Positions 12,039-25,000 are shown, counted from the stretch's first letter. The stretch: DNA of 64,000 bases from Congeria kusceri (GCA_027627225.1 CM051033.1:49474516-49538515); one strand, 5' to 3'. Numbers and translations: made by a program. Notes: generated by a model from the letters alone, not told the origin.

Positions 12039-13257
12039 ATACGGCACCTGAACTGTTACCGTTTTCGTGTATAAATTGTGTATAGGAATACATTGCTGTG
12101 TGGATTCTGAATTTACTAATTCATTTATCATTTATCATGTAATTGCAAATTTATGTATGCTTTATAGTTTACATATTTTAAATACAGAAAGCCACTGGCA
12201 AGAACATTAGTGTTATAATTAAATTATAACTAAATTATAACTAATTTTAAACAAATACGTTAATCTGAAGACACTTATCTAATTGCTTATTTATTTATGC
12301 CATTGTTCACATTTTCTGGCGTAATGCAACCATATACATCAATAAACTTGCAATTGATATTGTAGTATTTAGAGTCCCAATTCGACCTGAACGGCGTTTG
12401 CTATGCAATGATTTTGTGAGGCGTCTGGACGTTTCGAATCATTGTAATTAATGTAACTGATAACCTTCATAACAACAGAAAGCATTCAGGCAAATTCAAT
12501 ATATCGTATAATTACAGATACCATAGTTGTGCTTCCTTGTCCAATTATAAATGATGTATAGTCTCTACGCAGACTAGACATTATTTGTACGCTTTTATGT
12601 ATACTTTGTTATGTTTTATCTCGTTAACCTGACGCCATTTACTTATATTATTGTTATGCTCATCAGTGAGTACAGGGTTCGATACATCATTTTATTATAC
12701 TATTTAGATAAATCTCGCTTCATTCATAAACTATAAGTTACTTTCATAATTGGTATTTCGTTTTGTGGATATGATCTTAAAGCTATCGTTAATTATGTGT
12801 GCATATTACAACAAATTGAAGTAGCAAACGAATGCAGTGTCAAGAGTGCGAGCTTGAGCATAAACATGTGTCACATCATTAAACAGTCATTCACATGTGG
12901 ATAACGAACATTTCAGGAGAGCATTTTTGGAAGCATTTTAAGGAGTGATGCGGCAGTTTTGTTTATACCGAGGATATGTTCAACCTATCACCGCTTAATT
13001 AAAGTTAGAATGTATATTTTGGGAAAAGCTGCTATGTTAAAGTGCATGTGTTTGGTGATTATAATAATTATATGCAAATATGTCATTTGTTTAAAAAGTC
13101 TCGTGTACGGTTACGATATATTAAAAGTGCAGACAGAGCTATCAACACTTAAGCTAATTTAGCTGTAAACTCTGAATATCATGTACAATTAAATACTACA
13201 AAGTTTCCCACAACAAGCAGTTTCAACCTGATCAAGTGTTCCAGTGAGAAATAACCT
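12039..13257. other. AT-rich non-coding, includes a segment repeated at 32.1-32.5 kb
   Basis: 12290-12560 matches 32200-32480 in direct orientation, best at GATTTTGTGAGGCGTCTGGA and CGTTTCGAAT. The rest is AT-rich with no exon seen on either strand. Confidence 0.5.
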
Positions 13258-13440
13258 ATTTATCCCATCTTCACGCCTGCATTGACGAAAGAACACCCCG
13301 TGGGATAAATTTAGCTGTATTCCACCGTGTTGAATACAGCAAACACGCGCATTATAATAAAGTCATTTTGTTTATTTTCGTGACGTCATTTGATGTGTTT
13401 TTTGTTAATTTGTGATTTATTTCGTTTAATTTGAAAATAA
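13258..13440. repeat. Dispersed repeat, copy 2 (paired with 5330-5530)
   Basis: Shares CACCCCGTGGGATAAA, GCAGCAAACA and TCATTTTGTTTATTTTCGTG in the same order as the 5.3-kb copy. It runs directly into a palindromic element. Confidence 0.75.
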
Positions 13441-13459
13441 AGACGGAAAATGATGGGAT

Positions 13460-13606
13460 AAATAGAATACCAGGTAAGTGTTGAATACAAATACGTGTAT
13501 TTGCTCGGCACGAAAACCTATACCACTCGCTAAGGCTCGTGGCTGAGCTTTTCTAAGCCTCGCTAAATAAACGTATCTGTATTCATCACTAACCTGGTAT
13601 TCTCTT
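13460..13606. mobile_element. Palindromic MITE-like element (AGAATACCAGG ends)
   Basis: Inverted arms AGAATACCAGGTAAGTG / CACTAACCTGGTATTCT enclose a centre with CTCGCTAAGGCTCG. The element at 57131-57282 has the same plan. Confidence 0.65.
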
Positions 13607-14406
13607 TGTTTTCGTTCAGAACTGTTGATCACGCTCACAAGTCAGTTTTTCTGAACAAAAGTATTATACTCGTACTGAGCAATCGATAACCAACCACGTG
13701 ATAATCGAATTAATACAATCGGAAATACATTATTTTTTTCAATATAGCATTTGCATGTTTGTACTTTTGTTAACTATAAAGCTCTTTATTTAAGTTACTA
13801 CGGTCATGTACTGTTGTGGAATCGTTTCGTATATAAGTTTATATTTAAGATATATATTAGTATGCTTCATGTATAATAACGATTACATTGCATATGGTTT
13901 CAATAGTAAATTGCATAGGAAAAAAATTCGATAATGCTTTAATGCATACAATTACATGTCAGTATGGGTTAAATGTAAATATGTTGTTGTTGAACTTCTA
14001 AACCGGCATTTAAATACAATAATTGTGTGTTTATATTCTTCAAAAACTCTGAGTAAATTGTAGGGCCTGAAACAAGAAATTGCTTGATTCTTACCGTATT
14101 CAACAATCACGGCAACTCAATATATTTGTTGTAGCTAAGTACAAAAAGTTCGTTTAAATATTTAGGCACAACTCTGTTGACATGATCTTCATACAGTAAG
14201 TATTGATATTCCGTTCAGCAGATTGTTTTGTTGTTTGTAATTAGTGAGAAGTTCCATGATATTCAGTCTGTAAAAGCATGGATAATGAATATGTTTCTGG
14301 GATTTTTTTTTTCAGAAAAATAATGAAACATTATTAAAACAAAATATGTTTTCTATCTACCCTTTTTATGCAACAGAGGGTAAACAAACGGTATTGTCAT
14401 TACAAC

Positions 14407-14408
<2 letters not shown>
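13607..14408. other. Non-coding; 13.70-13.96 kb matches right arm
   Basis: 13700-13960 aligns in reverse complement to 40310-40530, including CCTATGCAATT and ACATGACCGTAGTAACTTAA-like segments. No exon seen. Confidence 0.45.
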
Positions 14409-14474
<66 letters not shown>

Positions 14475-14523
14475 GAGAGAGGGAGGGAGGGGGAGAGAGA
14501 GAGGGAGAGGGAGAGGGAGAGGG
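14409..14523. repeat. Compound (TA)n-(GA)n microsatellite
   Basis: About 15 TA units switch to an ~80-bp GA tract with GGG interruptions. The homopurine stretch could form triplex DNA. Confidence 0.96.
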
Positions 14524-14644
14524 ATATATATACATCTATAGTTGTGCATATCACAACTATACAGCTGTTTAGGAATATTTACCTCCAACTGCACCAGTAT
14601 TAAAGACAAACGTTTACACAAACAGGTCCTTAATTGTATACAGG

Positions 14645-14950
14645 TAGGGAAAGATCTACAGCGAAATAGCAGGTTGCTGCACACTGTTTCTTTTTGGTTC
14701 CCCCCTCCTGCCCATTTGGGCTGGTCAACATAGAAATGTTGACTGATAGTATCGTTTGAAATTCAATATTCTTTTGCAAATATTGAATGAGACATGAATA
14801 CACTATGCTTTAAAACCTTAATAAGAAGCATGAAAACCCTGAATTTAGCAAATTATTATAAAATGTCATCAAACCGGTCCGGCTTTCTAACCTGCTCCTA
14901 TTGAGCAGCACCCTGTATCTTTTTTGATCCTATATCTTTCTCTATACAGG
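14645..14950. mobile_element. ~305-bp MITE, copy 1 (TAGGGAAAGAT ends)
   Basis: Begins TAGGGAAAGATC and ends in its approximate complement GATCCTATATCTTTCTCTA. A second copy at 31499-31801 aligns over its length. Here the flanks share TACAGG directly next to both ends, a likely 6-bp target duplication. Inner terminal repeats extend ~60 bp imperfectly. The TAGGG ends resemble hAT-type termini; family assignment is inference. Confidence 0.75.
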
Positions 14951-15040
14951 TGTATATTGCTCAAACATACCGAATGACGGTCGATGGCGCATGGAAAAGT
15001 TCAAGGCAAACAGCTTTTAATTAAATGAGGCGTGTCGTGC

Positions 15041-15234
15041 GAAAACTGGGCTTAATGTATATGCATAAAGTGTGCTCAGTTCGCACAGGCTCATCCAGGA
15101 CGGCACTTTCCGCTTTAATGGCATTTTCTGTTTCAAGGATGTCTCTTTTAAATATAAATCTACTGAAGGCGGAAAGTGCCGTCCCGGATTAGCCTGGGAC
15201 GAAACTTTACGCACATGCATTAAGCCCGGTTTTC
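15041..15234. mobile_element. 194-bp hairpin MITE (GAAAACTGGGCTTAATG ends)
   Basis: Ends GAAAACTGGGCTTAATG / CATTAAGCCCGGTTTTC are inverted repeats with one mismatch. Inner arms pair GGACGGCACTTTCCGC with GCGGAAAGTGCCGTCC, so the element folds on itself almost completely. From memory this is a very abundant element in heterodont bivalve sequences such as zebra mussel; that is recall, not a search. Confidence 0.82.
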
Positions 15235-15583
15235 CCATGACATGCCTCAAATATATTTCACAACGTGTTTCCAGTATAACGGGTGCTGTGCTAGTTTGAT
15301 TAGCTTAAAACAAGAAATAATGCATTGTCATTAAATGTATATTCCATATTAAGCAAATACATGTTTGAGAATTACATATTCTACTTCAGTAAGGCAATTT
15401 GGTCATTATTAATTCACATGATTGTTCTGTTTAGTTACAGTTATTTATATTTGCTATTCACATGTAATTTAAAATGTAACGCATGTTCCGGTCACATGTA
15501 ATTAGAAAATACCCCATACCATATAGGCTCTAATTATTATATATGTGATGTTGAGAAGGATAAGACGACTATAAGGAGGATAT

Positions 15584-15669
15584 ATGTCAAATCACTTGGC
15601 GCCGTGTCAAATCACTTGGTGCCATATCAAATCACTTGGCGCCGTGTCAAATCACTTGGCGCCGTGCAA
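15584..15669. repeat. 20-bp minisatellite x4
   Basis: Four consecutive 20-bp units of GTGTCAAATCACTTGGCGCC with one or two changes each, then a partial fifth. Three of the four units carry the GGCGCC palindrome. Confidence 0.95.
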
Positions 15670-17188
15670 ATTGATTATACACAGTAACACCAATGAAGTC
15701 ATTAATTTAATGGATGCAAATATGATGTTTTCTGTAGATGAATCTCGCTCGGAAAATTCTTAAGTTAATCTACATAAAAGTACATACGTAAGTTTAATGT
15801 TTGCATAGTAACGTATGTTATCTTTCATTTTCAATTTCGATAGTGGTATGTAATCTTCTAAACGAGGCCTCTTCACCTGATCTGTATGGCACATATCACC
15901 TATTTTGTGGAACATGATATATTAAAGCACAAGCGTTCAATAGTGTTTAATGTTGTTTGTCAATATCGTGTTAGTTAAAAAGCAACAAGGAAATCAAAAA
16001 CTGGCGACCATTACGTATGTTTAATTTGAAATTATTGCAATCAAAGTTTTGTATACATGTCACTTCTTCAGTGGAGTATTACCCACACCGATAATATCGT
16101 TTCTTTAAATGGTTCTTAATGTTACAATTATTGTACCGTATGGATAAATATTGTAGCGACAGTATTTGCACGTTTTAAGAAACAGCGACACATCGATTTA
16201 TCATTTACATGTATGTGGCAGTTTAAGTGGTAATTATAACGCTACTACATGTATGTCAGATATCAACTGTATTATACAAACAATTAAGACAAAACTTGAC
16301 AAATTGTATTATGCACATAAAACAAACTAATTTATAATATGTGTAACAACACGTTGATTAATTTGAAAAACTCAAAAATCTGAAGATGCGAAATCGATTT
16401 TGTTGCATGTGGGGGTGAATGAAAGGATGAACGGGAATAATGAGGACGTTGCGATGATTTGACATGTTGTTTTTTCCATACTGGATATGATTTATTGATG
16501 TAACAATGATTGTATAATAAGGCGCATAAACAATAGCGAAACTAAACTGTTAGATATGACTGTACTACAGTGCACGCAATTAAATATATGTAATATATGA
16601 ATGATACATACATATTATTATATTACTAATAATGTGAATAATTTCAAACTCGGTCATGGCCACTGCTTATAGTAGCTATCTGTAGTAAAATGATTAATGA
16701 TAAAGCAATAACATGCTATTATAGTACTTTAGCATACATCGCACGTTTATTGTTTTCTATTTAGTCTTACAACATCAATACGCGTCATGTGCGAAACGTC
16801 ATAAACTTTCATATATAAACTTAATAATGGAAATGTATAAACACAAGGCTTTAAAACATATATAAAACCGCATAAGCAATATGCGCAAGCGTATGTCAAT
16901 TCTGTCTTAATGGAAAGTTACATGCGCTAGTTTTAATGTTAAACTTAATTTTTTATCAAGATTAAAGATGTTAAGTAAAATGATGTTGAATATATGAATA
17001 TATATACTGCATATATGCAAAAACACATTTGCAAAATGTTGTTGGATTTTTGTTATACCAAAATAAGTGTTTGATGTTTCTGTGTTTTATACGTATGAAC
17101 TTTGCTGAATTAACCAGTAGATATAAAATAGATCGCTCCGAATCTCTGTTTATCCAAGGTTGTTTGTCCAAGGATTTGAAGTAAATCG
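15670..17188. other. Non-coding, conserved with the right arm
   Basis: 16150-16680 matches 38340-38890 in reverse complement, including CAGTGGCCATGAC, GTCAAATCATCGCAACG and ATGTAGTAGCGTTAT. Frames are not conserved between the arms, so the similarity is not coding. Confidence 0.5.
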
Positions 17189-17408
17189 ATTGGATTCAAC
17201 CATGTGCTATTATTTACAACTAACAAGTATATATTGGTCAATTAAGAACTAATTTTCAGTTTATCAATGTTTATCGGCCAACACTGCTCTGATGCGTAGG
17301 AATTAAACCACGAGGGCGTTAGCCCGAGTTGTTAAATAGCCACGCATTCTTAATTGATCAATATATACTTGTCAGTTGTAAATAATAGCACATAGTTGCA
17401 TCCAATTT
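17189..17408. mobile_element. 220-bp palindromic MITE-like element
   Basis: Arms ATTGGATTCAACCATGTGCT / rc GCAACTATGTGCTATTATTT continue for ~60 bp each (shared CAAGTATATATTG). The centre has a short hairpin GGGCGTTAGCCC. Confidence 0.75.
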
Positions 17409-17876
17409 TTGGATTCTAACATGAGTTGACACATATTTTTGAAATTGTAATTGGAATTACTTTTTACAATGCTCCGCTCAAAATCGTTATTATGTTTTTG
17501 AGCTTTTTATCAGTACTTGAACAGCAATAATTTTGTTCTTTGTCTGTAGAAAAATAAACCAGTATCACGTTAGAATTATTAATAAACATGTGTATTGGCG
17601 TGGTATTGCCTGCATGTCTTTACATATATAGCAATTGCTGACTTACTAATTAATAAACACTCGAAATATTTGTAAGTACTTTAAAGAAAATAATCATATT
17701 TTTTCACAAATCGAGAAAAGTCTAATATTTGGAGGATAAATGTAAAAGGAATAGGGGTAGTAATACATGGCGGTACACATATCAGTGTCCTGGTAGTAGT
17801 AGTTGTAGGAGTTGAAGTAGTAGGTGAAGTAGTTGTAGAGGTTATCTTGATATTCATTGAATGGGTAGCCATTAAA
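17409..17876. other. 3' flank of locus A
   Basis: After the TGA the minus strand carries an ACTACTTCA-type trinucleotide-rich stretch (17785-17855) absent from the locus B counterpart, then sequence matching 37.70-37.84 kb (CTCGATTTGTGAAAAGA type). No obvious AATAAA close to the stop on the minus strand. Confidence 0.4.
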
Positions 17877-17992
17877 TCAGAAGTCCCTAGTTGGCGGTAT
17901 TGCATCTCCCAGCTCGGTCACCCATTGAGTACCATTTGTCCCCCCTTGTGCAAAGCCGCTTATCCAATGATCTTTGTAGACGGGAACTGGTC
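17877..17992 (-). CDS. Locus A exon 6: terminal exon
   Basis: 116 nt including TGA at 17879-17877. Acceptor cgttcatttcag before 17992, phase 1. Encodes YKDHWISGFAQGG, QWVTELGDAIPP and TRDF. In locus B the codon aligned with this TGA is TGG (Trp), followed by IYGSP in that frame. The stop could therefore be a secondary nonsense change that shortened the lectin domain. Confidence 0.75.
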
Positions 17993-18685
17993 CTGAAATG
18001 AACGAATACATTAAAGCATATCACAATTAGCAACATAATTAAATAGTACATACCACATTACCTTTGCAAGAGCAAATGCTTTCACCTGTCGCATGTGTTC
18101 AGTTTTTGCATGTTCGTATGCTACCATTCGCGGTAAGCAACGTTTCATTTTGTACGTTTATATTTTCAAATCATCATCTTAAAACGTCATTTTTCAAGAC
18201 AACATTCTTTCATAAGACTTATTTAATAATGTTATGTTTGCAGTTAGTTGTCCTGTACAATTTTGTAGCCAACTATTATTTATTTAAACGTACACAATTT
18301 AAACATAATCGGTGAAATATTGTGTATGTTGTATTGCTTTGGTCTATCTAAATCAAAACGTCTTTCAATTTAACAATGCGAAACATCAAAGCGTACCCCA
18401 AGACCGAAGGATGTGCTGAAACAGTTGCATCTTTGCAACACTTGTGATGCGAGCCAGAGTAGCTCCTTCCGCAGCGCAGTTCGCTTGGGACTCAGCACAG
18501 GTTAGAATCAACTGAACCACCCTAAAAAGTATTTAATCTGTTAAATACGTTACAGTTCAACATTAACATATCAACATATTAAAAGATCCCATCACGTACT
18601 AGTAGTATTGCTTTAGTAATACACAGTACTACTACTTGCTACTACTACAACTACTATTACTATTATAACAACAACAACAACAACA

Positions 18686-18758
<73 letters not shown>

Positions 18759-18759
18759 T

Positions 18760-18801
<42 letters not shown>

Positions 18802-18974
18802 AACTACTACTACGACTACTACTAATACTACTGTTACTACTACTAATACTACTACTACTACTACGTCTACTACTACTACTACTATTACTACTTCTACTAC
18901 CACTAATACTACTACTACTACGTCTACTACTACTACTACTACTTCTACTACTACTGCTTCTACCACTACTACTT

Positions 18975-19070
<96 letters not shown>

Positions 19071-22000
19071 TAATGGTTATTATTATTATTATTATTATTA
19101 TAATTCACCCACCTGAACGATGTAATAGAGCCGTCAGACAGTAAATACGTGTTGTATATTACTGGGTCCGCAGGAGTTGATGGCAGCGTAAAGTTTGTAG
19201 CTGATAAGTGGGAAAACCACGGTTATATAAATATGAAAATATAAAAACATGAATATATGAAACACAAGCTGTATCAGCAGGAGCAGGTAAGTGACCAATG
19301 GCCTATTACAAAACCTAGGGTTTTAAACCGGCTAAATGGCGCTTCAAATAATAGATAGGTATACAAACATTCAAGTTATATCGTTAGTGTTAATACCACG
19401 ACCTAACGCCCATTGAATCCCATATAAGCATGTATGCCTTGATTAAAAAGGTCTCGTTAAATAATAATTGTTTCTAATAAAAAAATAGAAAACTCGAAAA
19501 CAAACACACACCACACCTTTAAGTACTTCTAATGTCACGGCCTTGGCACGGTCAACACTAGGTTTGAACCGGTTAAATAGCGCGTCAAAGAACAGATATA
19601 CCGAAGCCTGCTATCCATCAGGGTTACTCCCCGCCTGGAGCCGGTTGCCCAAAAAACACTTACTAAACAGATCACCCCCCCTGTTTCACCTATTCAGGGG
19701 GACTCAATAAATCAGGGGCACCACTCTGTGGGTCCTAGAGGGTCTTCCCCGCTCCGGGATTGTAGTGGCTCGACATGTTCGGGCTCTACAATCTCGGATA
19801 ATTCTCTATTTAATGTAACCGGGAGAGACTCTCTGGTGTCTGTGCACTCTAGCATACTAGAGAACCTTACAATCTCAGACATCTGTGAAAAAGAGGAGGA
19901 GCCCTTAGTTAGTGTGCCCCCTAACCGTCCCAGAATGGTCGACACCCAGACCTCCCCTATGAGTACTCCTGATTTTAACGATACTAGGCGCAACTCGCTT
20001 TCAGGAGCCTCATTTATTAAAATAAAAGATCCGCCAGCAACAGGTCATCGTTATCGCAACATTTATCTCAGCGAGCTGACGGATCTCATCGCTGAGATCA
20101 TCAAGGACCATGATCGGCCAACTGGGTGTCGGGTTACTCCCTACATTATCAATAAAATAGACTCCCGCTTTAAAAGGGGCAGGGAGTCTATTCCCAAAGT
20201 AACCCCTAAAACAGGCACGCCTGATATGGAAAGCCATTCTGGGTCAAGGGCTCCTCCGTCTCCTCCAGATCCTGGGATCAGCCCCCCGGACAACAACAAT
20301 CCAACTAACAAACACGAAGGCAACATTAACCCAACCAACAAACCACCTTCTTTATTTAAAACCCGGCCATCCCGGCCGGCTCGCACCCCCTCTAAACTAA
20401 AAACTACTCTTTCCATAAATAAACTTCTCTTGAGATCACCGCACGCCAAAGTGCATAATATCAAGCGCAGGCTGATCGCTAATCAGTAATGGACAGCGAT
20501 CTTAATATCGTTTCCTTTAATGTTGGAGGTTTATCCTCCAACAAATTCACAGAAATTAAACATTTTCTAGACGAAAATCCAAATATTAATGTACTGGCCA
20601 TACAAGAAACAAAATTTTCTCGCAAAGAATTTAAAACAATTCCCGGCTTCAACATAGAGTTCAAGAACCATACAAGCTTGATAAATAATGTAGCTGGCGG
20701 TCTTGCCATCTACATTAAAAACAACATAAATTATGAATTACTGGGAGTGAATAACCAACTAAAGACTGATGGTAGCACTGCTATCGAGGCACTAGCAGTA
20801 AAATTGATTATAAATAAGAACCGGCCCCTTATTTTGGTCAATCTATACTCAAGAGGATGTGATCTTGAGACTCTTAATGGCCTATTAACAGATCTAAGGA
20901 CCATTAAAGGACCCTATGATGTAATATTCACAGGTGACTTTAATGCACATCACCCCGCTTGGGGCTCCAATAACTCAGACGCAGCAGGTCGCGGGGTCAT
21001 AGAATGGTTGGATGAGCATGACTTTGTCTTGCTCAATAACGGTTCGCCAACCAGACTCAGCCCCACCGGGTCAACAACATGTATCGACCTGACTGCAGCT
21101 AGTGCCGGGATAGCAAGCGCTTCTGCTTGGGAAACCGTTACAGACAATTTTGGATCTGATCATTTCCCACAAATGGTTACACTGTACAACTATCTTGTAC
21201 AGGGAACTGATACCCCTAGCCCAGGGGGACCCAAATTTGTCCTAAATAAAGCAAACTGGGATCAGTTCCGGGACCTCTGTTCAGATCTATCCCTAGCAGA
21301 TGTTCACTCTCAGGACCCCAGTGTCTTCTGCTCTAATTTAACCAATAAGATCCTGTCCATTGCTGAGTGCAGCATCCCCGTCTCCTCCGGTAAGGGAAAA
21401 GCCAGTAAGAATGTGCCCTGGTGGAATGAGGCATGTTCTAAAGCGGTACAGGAAAGAAAAGCAGCTCTAAAAATACTTAAAAAGAACCCCGCCGAGCACA
21501 ATCTCAAAAACTATAGATCCCTCGAAAATTCTGCAAAGCGGGTAATTTTGGAAGCAAAAACTCAAAATTGGAAAGAATTCTGTGAATCAGCAGTTGTTAA
21601 TAAAAGTAATACTAGGGATTTTTGGCAAAAGATTCACAGAATTAAAGGAAACCGCATCAACCCTGTACCGCTACTAAAATATAAAGGCGAAATTGCCACA
21701 ACCCCAAGGGAAAAGGCTCAATTTTTGGTCAAACACTTTAAATCAGTCTCCAGTGACTCAAATCTCCCACAAGAAACTTTGGATTATCAAAAACGATTTG
21801 AGCTGGAGAATAAAAACATTTTAAACGAGCCTGGGGATAATAACACGCCTCTAAATTTACCCTTTACAATGACAGAACTTAACTCTGCAATTAATGGTAG
21901 AAGTAACTCCGCCACAGGCCCAGACAGAATATCTTATATGATGTTCAAAAACATGCCGGCCATAACTCTAAAAATCTGGCTTGACCTATTCAATCGGGTA

Positions 22001-25000
22001 TACAGATCAGGAACGGTACCCCCCGAATGGAAGCAGGCTACAGTGATTCCTATTCTAAAACCTGGTAAAGACAAAAATGATCCAGCCTCATACCGTCCAA
22101 TAAGTCTAACATCTCACGCAGGTAAATTACTAGAAATAATGGTTAAAAACAGACTAGAACACTTATTGGAAACCAAAAATATTCTGAACCCCTTCCAGTC
22201 TGGCTTTCGGAAAGGGCGTTCTACACTTGATCAGCTAGCAAGACTACAACATGATATTATTTCAGCTAAAAATCAAGGCCAATCATTATTAGCTATATTT
22301 TTGGACCTTCAGGCGGCCTTCGATTTAACATGGACCTTTGGTATCTTAAAAAAGCTAGCTGACTATGGAATCACTGGTTACTGCTTCCACTACCTCAGAG
22401 CTTTCCTAGAGGGCAGAAAAATACAGGTCAAAGTCGATGGGGAGTTATCAGAGGAAACCATAACTGACCGCGGTACCCCTCAGGGGTCCGTAATATCCCC
22501 AACTCTGTTCTCCCTCATCGTCAATGACCTACCTGAGACAGTCAAGGATTCAGGAATGGTTATCTCCCAATTTGCGGATGACTCCAGCACTTGGTTAAAG
22601 GGGTCTAATATGTCACGCCTGCAAAAGAGGGCTCAAGCAGGCTTAGACTCCATATGGAAATGGTCAATTGAATGGGGATTCAAAATTTCACCAACCAAAA
22701 CTGTAGGTGTATTATTTGGCGATCAAATTAAGCACTCTTTGGACTTACATTTAGGCGGCACCAAAATTGTTTTTGAAAAAGTGGTGAAATTTCTAGGTAT
22801 GTTCCTAGATAAACAGTTAACTTTTACTCACCACTTTAAATATTTGGCTGAACGGTGCGAAAGGGACTTAAATTTAATGAGAATGTTAAGAGGCACAGGT
22901 TTCGGTACAGATAAAAATAGCCTCTTACTTCTCTACAAGTCCCTTATACGTCCAAAGCTAGATTATGGAGCCCAAATCTATGTATGTGCATCGCCAAACG
23001 CCCTTAGAGTGGTAGATGCCATTCAGAATAAAGCACTTAGGATAGCTCTGAGGGCCCTGAAATGCACCCCTAACGCCATGCTTGAGGAGGAGGCTGGTGT
23101 GCTGCCGCTCAGTCTGCGCAGAAAACAACAGTCTATCAATTATTGGGCCAGAGCCATGTCCCGGCGTGGTTCAAACCCTGTAAATCAGCTGGTCGGGACC
23201 GGCACCTTCATCAAGGGTAAAATACTTAAGCGCAAGCATATCCCACTCCCCTTCGGAGCAAGTATTAAGACCCTGTTGGGGGATGCCGGTCTCGACAGGA
23301 CCCCTGTGGCAGACCTGAGGCCATCCAAAACACCCCCCTGGACCCTGGGACCCGTTGATGTCGACATAACCCTATCAAAGACTCTAACGAAATCTGACTT
23401 ACCGCAGCTCGTCAAGTCAGAAACTCTCATACATATTGATAATAGGTATGCTGAGCATTTAAAAATATATACTGATGGCTCCAAATGCCCTAACTCTGGT
23501 TTGGTAGCCAATTCATTTGTTATTCCTTCCAAAAATATTACAAAAACACACCGGCTCAGCAACCATCTGTCTATTTATTCGGCTGAACTTTTGGCAATTA
23601 AATATGCATTGTGCTGGATTTTGGTCAATAAACCTACTAAAACTGCTATTTTATCAGACTCATTATCATCACTTGAGTCTATCAAAAACAGAAATAGCAG
23701 ATCTAGGCCTGACATTTTATCTAATATTCTGGAACTTCATCAACAGTGCCTAGATAAATCTTTAAAGGTCACCTTAGTATGGTGCCCAGCACACGTCGAC
23801 ATCAGTGGGAATGAACAGGCGGACAGGGGGGCTAAGGAGGGTCTCAGGAGGGGGGCTGTTGATGTGGGGGAGTCCCTGGCGCCGACTGAGATCTACTCAC
23901 TGGCAAAGAAATTTGTCCTCGGTGAGTGGAATCTCTGGGCTCCCAATGTGTCTGCCTATCGACATACTTTCCACAGACCCACGAGGACCCTCAGGCCGCC
24001 TGACAAGTACTCGCCAGGCTTTAAGCTTGATAGAGCCGTCACGCGCCTGAGGATGGGAACTACTCTCCTACCCGGTGACAGGGGAAAGTATGTCCTTGGG
24101 CTGGACCCTGGGTGTCCACGGTGCCAGGGGCCCTTCACGGCAGCCCACCTGCTGCTACAGTGCAACACCTACACAGGGCAGAGAGACCGGCTCAGGGCCG
24201 CATTGCACTCCCATGGACTAGTTTTAAACCTTAACAACGTGCTAGACCCCAAGGGAGCGGCCAGGGGTCCGGTCTTCTCTGCCCTGTCAACCTTTCTCAC
24301 AGACTGTCAGATCACTGACAAAATTTAGGTCTATAGGGGTGGGTAGGAATTTGACTGCATTGCACCCCCTCCTCACCCCTCGGACACCTTCAATTTCAAA
24401 CATCCTCTAAGAACCACGCCGGATTGGAGTGCACGGTGCAAGGATCCTTTTTCCTTGCATTTATTTGCAGTCGGTCATATCAAGGCCAATTACCAAAGAT
24501 AGGTATTGGAATTTTAGAAATCATCAATACTGTGATAAGTACAGTGCTTAATGCTGTATTTTATATACTATACCCATTTTAACATCTTGATATGGCCTTG
24601 TGCAAGTCTTTTATCAGGGATTATAATAATCCTGTTTTATTTACTAACAATTTTACCAAATTGGTACAATTTCACTCCCATAGTATTCAATCTCTTAAGA
24701 TTTTAATCCTATTTGCAACCTTTTGCTCCATTTTTAAGTTATTTAATCTTGCCGTGCACTCCCTCTGGTCCAAAGGACTACACCAAATTCAAACATCCAT
24801 ACCAGTCCAATTATACTTCCTTTACCCACCCAAATTCACAGAAACCAACCCCTGCTGGCGGACCACCCTACACTTCGTATATTTCATCTTATTCCCCCCT
24901 GGGCGGCTTCTCGTTTCTTTTATTCTTCATGTACAATATATGTAGAATTGTACATGTTATAAATAATGTTCTAGTTCCTTAAATTCCTGTATATAAAATG

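Noticed and set aside
15584..15669. CRISPR-like direct repeats
   Set aside because: Units abut with no spacers, and the genome is eukaryotic; a minisatellite.
18613..19108. Poly-Val and poly-Ser frames on the minus strand
   Set aside because: CTA microsatellite inside intron 4 of locus A.
23185..23562. 125-codon minus-strand frame
   Set aside because: Antisense shadow of LINE ORF2.
24592..24982. Two overlapping ~90-117-codon frames after LINE ORF2
   Set aside because: Fall in the LINE 3' region, show no domain and lack start context.
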